NCBI GenBank assembly: GCA_944393505.1
Contig: CALYAK010000004.1
Span: 1-64,000, forward strand
DNA from: an uncultured Clostridia bacterium
Lineage (GTDB): Bacteria > Bacillota > Clostridia > TANB77 > CAG-508
Direction of reading: 5' to 3'
Length of the DNA: 64,000 nt
The translations under genes were made by a program, and so were the position numbers. Below, in pieces: positions 50,446-58,904 of the stretch. Within the stretch, counting starts at the first letter, position 1. Each line of letters begins with the position of its first letter. Under the pieces are notes generated by a model, which was not told the DNA's origin, searched no databases, and was given only the letters and a program-made list of their open reading frames with translations.

Positions 50446-50476
50446 TTGACTTAAAGTTTACTTTAAGCGTTAAGAT
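50446..50476 (+). promoter_or_regulatory. MerR-type promoter with AdhR-like operator
   Basis: TTGACT (50446-50451) and TAAGAT (50471-50476) are separated by 19 bases, the long spacer typical of MerR control. The spacer region holds CTTAAAG-TTTA-CTTTAAG (50450-50467), identical to the CTTAAAG-N4-CTTTAAG operator of Bacillus AdhR, which regulates a carboxymuconolactone decarboxylase-family gene in aldehyde stress. Confidence 0.7.
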
Positions 50477-50518
50477 AAGATTGGAAAAATTTTTAAAAGG
50501 AAAAAGGAGGAAAATAAT

Positions 50519-51256
50519 ATGAAAAAACAAACAGCTGGTAGAGATCGTTTAGGAGATTTTGCTCCAAAATTTGCAGAGTTAAATGATGATGTGTTATTTG
50601 GAGAAGTATGGTCAAGAGAAGACAAATTATCATTAAGAGATCGTTCTTTGGTAACGATTTGTGTTTTTATGGGAAAAGGATTATTTGATGATTCTTTAAA
50701 ACATCATTTAATGAATGCGAAAAATAATGGAATTACAAAAGAAGAAATGGCAGAAATTATTACACATGCTGCATTTTATGCAGGATGGCCAAATGCTTGG
50801 GCAGTATTTAATTTAGCAAAGGAAATCTATGCAGACGATGATGCACAAGGAAACCATGGAGGAATGTTTGGATTAGGAGAACCAAATACAGCTTATGCGC
50901 AATACTTTATTGGAAATTCTTATCTAAAACCACTTGCAAAAACCGATTCTGGAATTGGATTTGCAAATGTTACTTTTGAACCAGGATGCAGAAATAATTG
51001 GCATATCCATAAAGCAACGGCTGGAGGAGGTCAAGTTTTAATCTGTATTGAGGGAGAAGGTTGGTACCAAGAAGAAGGAAAAACGACGCAAAGCCTAAAA
51101 GAAGGAGATATTGTTGTAATTCCTGCAAATGCAAAACACTGGCACGGTGCAAAGAAAGATTCATGGTTTAGCCATATTGCAGTAGAAGTTCCAGGAGAAG
51201 GTGCTTCCAATGAATGGTGTGAACCAGTAAATGATGAAGAATATATGAAATTATAG
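50519..51256 (+). CDS. Carboxymuconolactone decarboxylase-family/cupin fusion protein
   Basis: The 245-residue protein has two domains. Residues 1-105 are a CMD/AhpD-like helical domain (WSREDKLSLRDRSLVTICVFMG, HAAFYAGWPNAWAVF). Residues 125-245 are a cupin (WHIHKATAGGGQVLICIEGEG, IVVIPANAKHWHGA, with His ligands). Such fusions are linked to detoxification or redox stress, but the reaction is uncertain; the CMD domain lacks the AhpD CxxC pair. The AdhR-type operator upstream fits aldehyde or electrophile stress. Strong AGGAGG site. Confidence 0.85.
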   Translation: MKKQTAGRDRLGDFAPKFAELNDDVLFGEVWSREDKLSLRDRSLVTICVFMGKGLFDDSLKHHLMNAKNNGITKEEMAEIITHAAFYAGWPNAWAVFNLAKEIYADDDAQGNHGGMFGLGEPNTAYAQYFIGNSYLKPLAKTDSGIGFANVTFEPGCRNNWHIHKATAGGGQVLICIEGEGWYQEEGKTTQSLKEGDIVVIPANAKHWHGAKKDSWFSHIAVEVPGEGASNEWCEPVNDEEYMKL

Positions 51257-51265
51257 GAGAGATGT

Positions 51266-51745
51266 ATGAGTTCGTTATTATTAGTCATTGATCTACAAAA
51301 GGGATTTGTGAATGAAAAAACGGAATATTTAGTAGAAAAAATCAAACATCTAATTCAGCGTAATCTTTATGATCAAATAGCCTTTACCCGATTTATCAAT
51401 ACACCACAAAGTGTTTTTGCAAAAAAACTAAACTATTTTGGTGGCATGGGAGAAGACAATGAATTGGTAATGAATGAAATGAACCACAAAATCTTTGAAA
51501 AAAATGTCTATTCAGCATATAATGACGAACTTAAAAAATATCTCGAAACCAACCAAATTAATAAAATCTATTTATGCGGAGTAGATACGGATGCTTGTGT
51601 ATTAAAAACAGCCTTCGATTTATTTGAAAATGGATACGATGTTTTTGTTTTAAAAGATTATTGTGCATCTACTGGTGGTGAAAAATTACACCAAGCAGCA
51701 CTAGAGATTTTAAAAAGAAATATTGGCGAGGATAAGATTGAATAA
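51266..51745 (+). CDS. Isochorismatase-family cysteine hydrolase
   Basis: The 159-residue alpha/beta hydrolase shows LLLVIDLQKGFVN with the catalytic Asp, the KNVYSAYNDEL segment with the catalytic Lys region, and the nucleophile motif CGVDTDACVLKTAFDLF. Family members include nicotinamidases and N-carbamoyl hydrolases; the substrate is unknown. It begins 9 bases after the CMD/cupin gene and is probably in the same stress-induced transcript. Confidence 0.85.
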   Translation: MSSLLLVIDLQKGFVNEKTEYLVEKIKHLIQRNLYDQIAFTRFINTPQSVFAKKLNYFGGMGEDNELVMNEMNHKIFEKNVYSAYNDELKKYLETNQINKIYLCGVDTDACVLKTAFDLFENGYDVFVLKDYCASTGGEKLHQAALEILKRNIGEDKIE

Positions 51746-51772
51746 CGAGTAAAAACTAAAATGAGGTATAAG

Positions 51773-52579
51773 ATGGGAAAATTAGAATTAGAAGTGAAAG
51801 TTTTAAACATTAAGGAAGATGAAGTCATTCAAAAAATTCTTGATAATGGTGGAGAATTAAAAGAAGAATCTAATCAAATATTATATACCTATGATCTTTC
51901 AAGCTTGTATAGTCGATATGTCGATATTGTTGTTTTGCTCAATGAATATCAAAAAGAAAACATGGAAAATAAACAAATTGCACAAATGGAGCGTTTAAAG
52001 TTATTGTTTTTTGAGATGGATCAATTATTCAACCAAGGAGAAAGGCAAAATTTAAAAAAGATAACGGGAAAAGAGAAATTAAAGGATTTATTGGAACAAG
52101 ATACAAATGAACTTTTAGCGATTTTGAATAAAAAAGAATTCCAAGAATTTATGAGTCAATTTCATAACAATTCGAAAAAATGGATCCGATTGAGAAAAAC
52201 AAATCACAAAGTAACTTTAACCGTAAAACATATACTAGCAGATAATGATACCAAAATTCAACAAATGCTAGAAACAGAGATGGAAGTACCTTCGATTGAA
52301 GCAGCAAACGATTTTCTGGAAGCTTTAGGTTTTGCCTATAAAAGTTATCAAGAAAAGAGAAGAAAAACCTATCGATTAAATGGCTGTGAAATAGACATCG
52401 ACACATGGCCGATGCTGAATACCTATATGGAGATCGAAGGAAAAAACGAAGAAGAAATAGAAAAAATACTAAACCTATTCGGCTATTGTTTAAAAGATAC
52501 GATATCCTGTACAGTAGACGAAATTTATAAAAAGCAAGGAATTGATAGTCTGCGTATGAGAGAAATAAAATTTGAATAA
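51773..52579 (+). CDS. CYTH-domain protein (triphosphate tunnel metalloenzyme)
   Basis: The protein begins MGKLELEVKVLNI, containing the ExExK signature of CYTH enzymes. It has RLRKTNHKVTLTVKH and a C-terminal EIDIDTWPMLNTYMEIEG strand. Members hydrolyse thiamine triphosphate, tripolyphosphate or make cAMP. An inserted helical region (about 50-115) enlarges it compared with the usual 180 residues. The start at 51773 was chosen because GAGGT lies six bases before it; an ATG at 51761 is less well placed. Confidence 0.8.
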   Translation: MGKLELEVKVLNIKEDEVIQKILDNGGELKEESNQILYTYDLSSLYSRYVDIVVLLNEYQKENMENKQIAQMERLKLLFFEMDQLFNQGERQNLKKITGKEKLKDLLEQDTNELLAILNKKEFQEFMSQFHNNSKKWIRLRKTNHKVTLTVKHILADNDTKIQQMLETEMEVPSIEAANDFLEALGFAYKSYQEKRRKTYRLNGCEIDIDTWPMLNTYMEIEGKNEEEIEKILNLFGYCLKDTISCTVDEIYKKQGIDSLRMREIKFE

Positions 52580-52623
52580 AAAGAAACGGTTAAAACAAAC
52601 TAGTATGTTTTGAGGAGAAAAAT

Positions 52624-53052
52624 ATGGATATTTGGGAAGAAATGGTTGAAAAAGCAAAGAAGGAGTACCATCCAGAAGAGGTATCCCCTTTTATAACAGC
52701 TCACCATGTGGTTGCTGCTGTACAAAGTGAAAGTGGAAAAATTTTTACAGGATTTTGTATCGAAGGGGCAAGTGGCGTGATAAATTTATGTGCAGAAAGA
52801 GTAGCAGCATTAAATATGTATTTAAATACAGGTGAGACCAAAATTAAGCGCATGGTTGCTTTTCGAAACGAACCGCCAAAAGAAGAAGGCGGAATGCCTT
52901 GTGGTGCTTGTCGAGAGTTCTTTATGCAACTTGCTTATGAAAATCGAAACATTGAGATTCTGACAGATTATGAAACCAGAAAAACCGTTTTGTTAAAAGA
53001 TCTCTTACCAAATTGGTGGGGAGAAAAAAGATATAAAAAGGAGGAAAAATAA
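52624..53052 (+). CDS. Cytidine deaminase-family protein
   Basis: The 142-residue zinc hydrolase has NLCAERVAALNMYLN (C-A-E zinc and catalytic Glu) and PCGACREFF (the P-C-x-x-C zinc pair). It resembles cytidine or blasticidin-S deaminases. The substrate is not determinable. An AGGAG site precedes it, and the next gene starts one base after its stop. Confidence 0.85.
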   Translation: MDIWEEMVEKAKKEYHPEEVSPFITAHHVVAAVQSESGKIFTGFCIEGASGVINLCAERVAALNMYLNTGETKIKRMVAFRNEPPKEEGGMPCGACREFFMQLAYENRNIEILTDYETRKTVLLKDLLPNWWGEKRYKKEEK

Positions 53053-53053
53053 G

Positions 53054-53938
53054 ATGGAAAAGTCAAAAGTATTTTTTGTAAAGGAGATTACACCAGAAAA
53101 CATCATAAAAGCTTATGAGGCTTTGGGAAAGAAATTACCTGGCAAAGTAGCAGTGAAAATGCATTCAGGAGAAAAAGGAAACCAAAACTATTTAAGAGCA
53201 GAATTTGTAAAAGATGTCATTCAACATGTAAATGGTACAGTAGTAGAATGTAATACAGCCTATGAAGGTGCTCGAAATTCTACGGAAAAACATCGTAAAC
53301 TAATTGAAGAGCATGAGTGGAATAAATATTTTCCATTTGATCTATTAGATGCAGAAGGACCAGATATGGAACTTGATGTACCAAATGGAAAAGTATTAAA
53401 GAAAAACTATGTGGGTAAAAATTTAGCTAACTATGATTCACTATTTGTATTATCCCATTTTAAAGGTCATGCAATGGGTGGCTATGGAGGAGCTTTAAAA
53501 CAACTTTCAATTGGTTGTGCTTCTTCTGCTGGAAAAACATTGATTCACACAGCTGGAGTGACAGATGATCAAACAAAATTATTTGATAATTTACCAGAAC
53601 AGGATCGATTCTTAGAGGCAATGGCAGATGCTGCATCCAGTGTTGTAGATTATTTCAAAGGCAATGCGGTATATGTAAATGTAATGAAAAATATCTCCAT
53701 TGATTGTGACTGCGATGGAAATGCTTCTGCACCTTGTATGCAAGATATTGGTATCTTAGCAAGTTTAGATCCAGTTGCAATCGACCAAGCTTGTTTGGAT
53801 CTTGTATACAATTCAACTGATCCAGGTAAAGAAAAATTAATTAAGAGAATCGAATCTCTTCATGGTGTTCATACCGTAGAAGCAGCTGCAGATTTAAAAG
53901 TGGGATCACGTGATTATGAATTAATCAATATTGACTAA
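53054..53938 (+). CDS. DUF362 domain protein
   Basis: The 294-residue product matches DUF362. KVAVKMHSGEKGNQNYLRAEFV, VVECNTAYEGARNSTEKH, LSHFKGHAMGGYGGALKQLSIGC and DPVAIDQACLDLVYN are characteristic. The family is widespread in Clostridia, often near ferredoxins, and is of unknown function. The usual C-terminal 4Fe-4S motif is not present here; there is a single CDCDG segment. It is translationally close to the deaminase. Confidence 0.85.
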   Translation: MEKSKVFFVKEITPENIIKAYEALGKKLPGKVAVKMHSGEKGNQNYLRAEFVKDVIQHVNGTVVECNTAYEGARNSTEKHRKLIEEHEWNKYFPFDLLDAEGPDMELDVPNGKVLKKNYVGKNLANYDSLFVLSHFKGHAMGGYGGALKQLSIGCASSAGKTLIHTAGVTDDQTKLFDNLPEQDRFLEAMADAASSVVDYFKGNAVYVNVMKNISIDCDCDGNASAPCMQDIGILASLDPVAIDQACLDLVYNSTDPGKEKLIKRIESLHGVHTVEAAADLKVGSRDYELINID

Positions 53939-53966
53939 GAGTAGGCTTTTCGCCTACTTTTCTATT
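53939..53966 (+). terminator. Terminator after the DUF362 gene
   Basis: A stem GTAGGC/GCCTAC (53941-53946 with 53952-53957) is followed by TTTTCTATTTT. Confidence 0.75.
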
Positions 53967-54117
53967 TTAGCAGAATGAAAAAAATAACGAACTTAAAAAA
54001 AGAAAAAATACTAGGTATTCCAAAAGAAAATATGATACAATAAAAAAGATGAAAAACAATAGTTAAAAAGAGAACAAAAGCATAAAGAAGAATTGTTTTA
54101 GAAAGAGGAGGATACAA

Positions 54118-55044
54118 ATGAAAAACTATTTTGGGTACACAGATAAAGTTTGTGTAGTAACAGGAGCATCGAGTGGAATGGGAAAAGCAACAACGGAGAT
54201 GCTTGTAGATTTAGGGGCAAAGGTATATGCAATTGACTTAAATCCATGTCCAGTAGAAGGAATTACAGAATTTATTTCTTGTAACCTAGCGAAAAAAACA
54301 GAAATCGATGAGGCTTTTCAAAAAATACCAGAACACATTGATTCTTTTTTCGGAGTAGCAGGACTTTCAGGATCAAAAACCGATTATCGAACAACCTTTG
54401 ATTGCAACTATACCGCGAATATGTACATTACATTAAATTACTTAAAAACAAGAATGACCAAAGGAGGTTCCATCGTATACTGTACTTCAACAGCAGGATT
54501 AGAATGGAAAAAATTCAAAAAGGAACAAAACAAAGTTGTTCATGCAAAAACTTGGGAAGAAGTAGAGGCATTAACGAAAAAATTAGCAGAATCAGCACCA
54601 GCAACTTTTGCGTATATGTATTCAAAGAGATGTACTTCTCAATTTGCTTGTGAACAATCTGTTGAATTTGCAAAATTAGGAATTCGAATCAATAATGTTT
54701 TACCAGGATCAACCGATACTGGTATGAAACAAGAATTCCAAGATATGATTGGAAGTGAAGAAGAACTAATTGCACAAGCAGGATTAGCAGGAAGACTAGC
54801 AACACCAGAAGAAATGGCATATCCAATGGTATTTTTAAATTCCGATATGGCATCGTTTATAGCAGGATTAGATATGGTAGTGGATTATACCGATACTTGT
54901 TTGAAAGTTTTAGGGTTAAAGAAAAACTTGGAAGCAATATCGGCAACGAATCCAATTATCTGTGCACTTGCGAAAAAAATGATCATGAAATCAGCAAGTC
55001 AGAAAGCATTAAATGCTGGATCCGACGAGAAAAAATCCGAATAG
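54118..55044 (+). CDS. Short-chain dehydrogenase/reductase
   Basis: The 308-residue Rossmann enzyme has the cofactor motif VTGASSGMGKA, the acidic residue after strand 2 (AIDLNPC) favouring NAD(H), and the catalytic set: Ser in YCTSTAGLEW and Tyr-x3-Lys in YMYSKR. A PGSTDTGM segment follows as in hydroxysteroid or polyol SDRs. An insertion between the Ser and Tyr is longer than usual, and the C-terminal extension has KKMIMKSASQKAL. Gut Clostridia carry bile-acid dehydrogenases of this class, but the substrate cannot be inferred. Confidence 0.85.
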   Translation: MKNYFGYTDKVCVVTGASSGMGKATTEMLVDLGAKVYAIDLNPCPVEGITEFISCNLAKKTEIDEAFQKIPEHIDSFFGVAGLSGSKTDYRTTFDCNYTANMYITLNYLKTRMTKGGSIVYCTSTAGLEWKKFKKEQNKVVHAKTWEEVEALTKKLAESAPATFAYMYSKRCTSQFACEQSVEFAKLGIRINNVLPGSTDTGMKQEFQDMIGSEEELIAQAGLAGRLATPEEMAYPMVFLNSDMASFIAGLDMVVDYTDTCLKVLGLKKNLEAISATNPIICALAKKMIMKSASQKALNAGSDEKKSE

Positions 55045-55058
55045 ATGAAAAAATATAG

Positions 55059-55090
55059 AAGACTACAAAGAAAAAGTTGTAGTCTTTTTT
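55059..55090 (+). terminator. Terminator after the SDR gene
   Basis: A 10-bp stem (55059-55068 with 55077-55086) is followed by Ts. Confidence 0.8.
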
Positions 55091-55096
55091 CTTTGC

Positions 55097-55125
55097 TTGT
55101 GAAAGAAGTAAAAATATGGTATGAT
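55097..55125 (+). promoter_or_regulatory. Sigma-A promoter of the maf-rlmD unit
   Basis: TTGTGA (55097-55102), a 17-base spacer and TATGAT (55120-55125). Confidence 0.6.
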
Positions 55126-55159
55126 TAGCACAAAATAAAGCAAGAAATGAGGAAAAGTA

Positions 55160-55729
55160 ATGAAAATTATTTTAGCATCAGCTTCGCCAAGAAGAAAAGA
55201 GTTAATGGATTTAATGGAAGTGCCTTATCAAGTTATTCCAAGTCAGTTTGATGAAAAAAGAGATGAATCACTTGAGCCAGAAAAGCAAGTTGAAAAATTA
55301 GCGTATGGAAAAGCAAAAGATGTTTTGGATCGAACGACAGGAGATCGTATTATCATAGGCAGTGATACGCTTGTGTATAAAGATGGAAAGTTTTATGGAA
55401 AGCCAAAGACAGAAGACGTTGCTAGGAAAATGTTAGAAGAGTTAAAAGATGCTTATCATGAGGTTATTACAGGACTTAGTATTTTCATTGTAAAAGATGA
55501 TGTGGTACAAGAATATATAAGCCATGATACAACTAGAATTCATATTAAGGATATGTCAGAAAAAGAAATCGATCAATGGATTGCTACTGGAAAAGCTTTG
55601 GATAAAGCTGGTGCCTATGCAATTCAAGAAGAGTTTTGTGTGTTTATTGATCGAATCGAAGGAAGTTATTTTTCTACCATAGGACTTCCGGTTCATCAAG
55701 TTTATGATGTAATAAAACAATATTGTTAG
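55160..55729 (+). CDS. maf: Maf-family nucleotide pyrophosphatase
   Basis: The 189-residue house-cleaning enzyme hydrolyses non-canonical or excess NTPs (dTTP/UTP type). The signature ILASASPRRKELMDLM is at the N-terminus, ILGSDTLV-type sequence (IIIGSDTLVY) follows near 70, and GKALDKAGAYAIQ is in the C-terminal third. The gene is followed by an RNA methyltransferase after 13 bases. Confidence 0.93.
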   Translation: MKIILASASPRRKELMDLMEVPYQVIPSQFDEKRDESLEPEKQVEKLAYGKAKDVLDRTTGDRIIIGSDTLVYKDGKFYGKPKTEDVARKMLEELKDAYHEVITGLSIFIVKDDVVQEYISHDTTRIHIKDMSEKEIDQWIATGKALDKAGAYAIQEEFCVFIDRIEGSYFSTIGLPVHQVYDVIKQYC

Positions 55730-55742
55730 AGGAAAAAAGAGC

Positions 55743-57134
55743 ATGGAAAAAATTTTAGAAAAAAATCAAGAATATGTTGTTGAAATTATCGATCAAGGCT
55801 ATGAAGGAGAGGGAATTGCAAAGATTAATCAAATTCCTATCTTTATTCCAAATGCATTAAAAGGAGAAATTTGTAAAATTGTCATTGTTAAAGTTCTTAC
55901 CTCTTATGCTTATGGAAAAATCTTAGAAATCGTGAGAAATTCCAAAGATCGTGTAGAAAGTGATTGTTTAACCGATAAAAGATGCGGAGGATGTGACCTA
56001 AGACATATTTCTTATGCAAGAACATTGGAAATGAAAAGAGAGATTGTCCAGAATTTGGTTCAAAAGACATTGAAGCAAAAAGTAGAAGTGAGAACTACAA
56101 TTGGGATGGAACATCCGATGTTTTATCGTAACAAAGCACAATATCCTTTTGGAATTGATCCGAAAGGAAATCCTACCATTGGAATCTTTGCAAAAAGAAG
56201 CCATGAGATTATTCCGATTCAAGAATGTAAAATTCAAAATGAAATTTCACAAAGAATTGCGAAAACAACGATTGAATTTTGCCGAGAAAAGAAATTAGAA
56301 ATCTATAACGAGACAAGTGAAGAAGGAATCCTAAGACATCTCGTTGTAAGAGTTGGATTTACATCAAATGAGGTCATGTGCATTTTTGTTGTAAATGAAA
56401 AAAATGGAACCCAAAAAAGTAATTGGAGCAAATATAAAGAAGAGCTATATAACCAATTAGAAACAACTTATCCAGAAATTAAGACAATTGTGGAAAATCA
56501 AAATAACAAAAAGACAAATGTGATTTTAGGTGATCGTAATCAAGTGATTTTTGGAGAAGGATTTATTTATGATCAATTAGCAGATTTTACCTTTAAAATT
56601 TCACCGATGTCATTTTACCAAATTAACCCGATCCAAACGGTTAAATTGTACATCAAAGCAATTGAAGAAGCGGAATTAAAAAAAGACGATATTTTTTGTG
56701 ATCTATATTGTGGAATTGGAACGATTGGGATTTTCGCTGCAAAACATGTGAAAAAAGTTTATGGTGTTGAGATTGTTCCAGAGGCAATTCAAGATGCCAA
56801 GATTAATGCTCAAATCAATCAAATTCAAAATACAGAGTTTATGACAGGGGATGTAAAAGACTTATTCGATCAAATGATTCAAAAAGATCACATTAAACCG
56901 ACGGTCGTATGTGTGGATCCTCCGAGAAAAGGAATTGATCCAACTACGATAGAAAATATAAAGCAAGTTGAACCAAACAAGGTGATCTATATTAGTTGCA
57001 ATCCTGCAACTATGGTAAGAGATCTTGCAATGCTTGAAGAAAAATATCTGATAAAATCCATTACTCCAGTTGATATGTTTCCTTATACGAGTCATGTGGA
57101 GTGTGTGACAATTCTAGAATTAAAGAGATTATAA
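55743..57134 (+). CDS. 23S rRNA (uracil-5-)-methyltransferase, RlmD/RlmCD type
   Basis: The 463-residue SAM enzyme has an N-terminal TRAM domain (about 5-62, GYEGEGIAKINQIPIFIP). A 4Fe-4S Cys cluster lies around CGGCDLRH, with one Cys at CLTDKRC just before it. The C-terminal Rossmann methylase carries DLYCGIGTIGIFAA, VCVDPPRKGID and the catalytic YISCNPATMVRDL. It makes m5U in 23S rRNA. A terminator within the first repeat unit at 57148 ends the transcript. Confidence 0.93.
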   Translation: MEKILEKNQEYVVEIIDQGYEGEGIAKINQIPIFIPNALKGEICKIVIVKVLTSYAYGKILEIVRNSKDRVESDCLTDKRCGGCDLRHISYARTLEMKREIVQNLVQKTLKQKVEVRTTIGMEHPMFYRNKAQYPFGIDPKGNPTIGIFAKRSHEIIPIQECKIQNEISQRIAKTTIEFCREKKLEIYNETSEEGILRHLVVRVGFTSNEVMCIFVVNEKNGTQKSNWSKYKEELYNQLETTYPEIKTIVENQNNKKTNVILGDRNQVIFGEGFIYDQLADFTFKISPMSFYQINPIQTVKLYIKAIEEAELKKDDIFCDLYCGIGTIGIFAAKHVKKVYGVEIVPEAIQDAKINAQINQIQNTEFMTGDVKDLFDQMIQKDHIKPTVVCVDPPRKGIDPTTIENIKQVEPNKVIYISCNPATMVRDLAMLEEKYLIKSITPVDMFPYTSHVECVTILELKRL

Positions 57135-57147
57135 AAAGGAAGATCTC

Positions 57148-57256
57148 TAAATAAAGTACTTGAATAAGTACTTTATTTTTTTTGGAATATATATAAAACA
57201 CTTGCCGTTTACGTTCGTAAATGATATAATATTTACGAACATAAACGGCAAAGGAG
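57148..57256. repeat. Terminator-plus-operator unit, copy 1
   Basis: This ~109-base unit consists of a perfect terminator hairpin (AAATAAAGTACTT with its complement, then a T run) and then a promoter with a large operator (TTGCCG at 57202, 17-base spacer, TATAAT at 57225). A diverged copy in the same order lies at 58767-58873, so the two bracket the abiE genes. Confidence 0.8.
57204..57249. promoter_or_regulatory. abiE operator
   Basis: Nineteen-base inverted arms (57204-57222 with 57231-57249, one mismatch) flank the -10 element. AbiEi-type antitoxins repress their own operon at such inverted repeats. Confidence 0.75.
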
Positions 57257-57264
57257 AAATAGTG

Positions 57265-57858
57265 ATGGATGATATACAAAAGGTAGAAAAATTATTAAAA
57301 AAGAATAATGGAGTAATAGAAACATACCAAGTAGAAGATTTAGGAATTAACAATAAGGTTTTAACTCGAATGAGAGAAAGAGGCTTAATAGAAAGAGTAG
57401 CAAGAGGAACATATATAAGTGTAGATTCATTTGAAGATGAGTACTTTATTACACAAGCCATTTGTAAAAAAGGGATATTCTCTCATGAAACAGCTTTGTA
57501 CTTTCATGATTTATGTGATAGAACACCAATAAGATATCAATTAACAATACCAAGTTACTATAATACAAAATTGTTAAAAAATAAAAACTATCAATTTTTT
57601 TATTTGAAACAAGAATTATATGAAATAGGAATTGTAGAAATGAAAACACCTTATGGAAATAAAGTAAAAGTCTATGATTTAGAAAGAACAATATGTGACA
57701 TTATAAGAAATAAAAAGAAAATTGAAATAGCTTTATTCACAGATGCAATGAAAAGATATGCGGATAGAAAAGATAGAAATTCTATTAAATTACATAAATA
57801 TGCAAAGACATTTAATATTGAAGATGAACTAAGAAAATATCTGGAGGTTTTGCTATGA
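57265..57858 (+). CDS. abiEi: AbiEi-type antitoxin/transcriptional regulator
   Basis: The 197-residue protein has an N-terminal winged helix (VEKLLKKNNGVIETYQVEDLG, RMRERGLIERVARGTYI) and a C-terminal domain (FSHETALYFHDLCDRTP, YDLERTICDII) typical of the AbiEi_4 family. In type IV toxin-antitoxin systems it represses the operon and counteracts the AbiEii nucleotidyltransferase. The start is the ATG at 57265 after AAGGAG; an upstream codon would fall in the operator. It overlaps abiEii by four bases. Confidence 0.88.
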   Translation: MDDIQKVEKLLKKNNGVIETYQVEDLGINNKVLTRMRERGLIERVARGTYISVDSFEDEYFITQAICKKGIFSHETALYFHDLCDRTPIRYQLTIPSYYNTKLLKNKNYQFFYLKQELYEIGIVEMKTPYGNKVKVYDLERTICDIIRNKKKIEIALFTDAMKRYADRKDRNSIKLHKYAKTFNIEDELRKYLEVLL

Positions 57859-58700
57859 TAGCTAAAAATAGAGCACAACTTAAAGCATGGATAAAAAATA
57901 TGTCAGCAAAGGTTGATGTCAATGAAAATATCATTTTATAAAACTATATGCTAGAGAGACTGTTAGAAAGAATTTCTGTATCAAGATACAAATATAAATT
58001 CATATTAAAAGGTGGAATGCTAATAACAGCCATAGTTGGAATAGATATGAGAAACACCTTAGATATGGATGCAACAATAAAAGGTTTTGATTTAGAAAAA
58101 GATAATCTTGAAAATATTTTAGACAGCATATTTAAAATAAATTTAGATGATGGTGTAACTTTTGAATTTAGAGGAATAAAAGAAATAAGACAAGAAGATG
58201 AATATGGGGGATATAGGGTATCGCTAGATGCTAAGTTTGGTAAGTTAGTTGTACCGATGAAATTAGATATAACAACAGGAGATGTTATTATTCCAAAAGA
58301 AATAAAATATAAATTTGATTTAATGTTTGAAGACCGATCTATTGAAATATTAGCCTATAGTATGGAGACTGTAATTGCAGATAAATTTGAAACAATCGTA
58401 TCGAGAAATGTTGATACTACAAGAGCAAGGGATTTTTATGACATTTATATTTTATGGACGACGCAACAGAAAAATTTTGATAGAGAATTATTAGGACAAG
58501 CTATTATAAAGAAATTTGAATACAGAGGTTCTATGGATAAGTTAAATAATATAGATGAGATAATGGAAGTCATAAAAGAAAGCGAAGCTCTGAAAAAACA
58601 TTGGAAGAACTACCAGTCTAAATTTAGTTATGCTGAAGATATTAGCTATGAAGATACGATGAAAGTGTTGGAAGAGATTAAATTAATTTTGGAAAATTAA
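57855..58700 (+). pseudogene. abiEii: AbiEii-type nucleotidyltransferase toxin with a nonsense codon
   Basis: The frame starts at an ATG overlapping the antitoxin stop and is read for 28 codons (MIAKNRAQLKAWIKNMSAKV). It then meets TAA at 57939-57941 and resumes in the same frame (NYMLERLLERIS). Homologues have Gln before NYM, so CAA to TAA is the simplest event. Downstream are the nucleotidyltransferase motifs FILKGGMLITAIVG and RNTLDMDATIKG, and the ETVIADKFETIVSRN region with RARDFYDIY. A restart at the ATG at 57948 could yield a product lacking 31 residues. Probably inactive. Confidence 0.8.
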
Positions 58701-58766
58701 TGAATAATAGATGAGAGAATAAATATTAAGCTAAATAATGGTGTAGATAAACTCTTGAAAAAAGTT

Positions 58767-58873
58767 TAAATAAAGTACTTAGATAAGTGCTTTATTTTTT
58801 TAAAACTTATAAAAACCCCCTTGTCGTTTTTATTCGTAAATGATACGATACTTACGGATAAAAATAAGAAGGA
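58767..58873. repeat. Terminator-plus-operator unit, copy 2
   Basis: Same order as copy 1: hairpin AAATAAAGTACTT/AAGTGCTTTATTT with a T run, then TTGTCG (58821-58826), a 17-base spacer and TACGAT (58844-58849) within an inverted repeat (about 58827-58865) sharing TTCGTAAATGATA with copy 1. It ends abiEii and provides a promoter for the gene at 58905. Confidence 0.75.
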
Positions 58874-58904
58874 ACCATATAAATAAATCTAGATGGGAGG
58901 AAAC

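Noticed and set aside
57160-57264. Earlier start for abiEi
   Set aside because: It would place coding sequence across the terminator, the promoter and the operator dyad.
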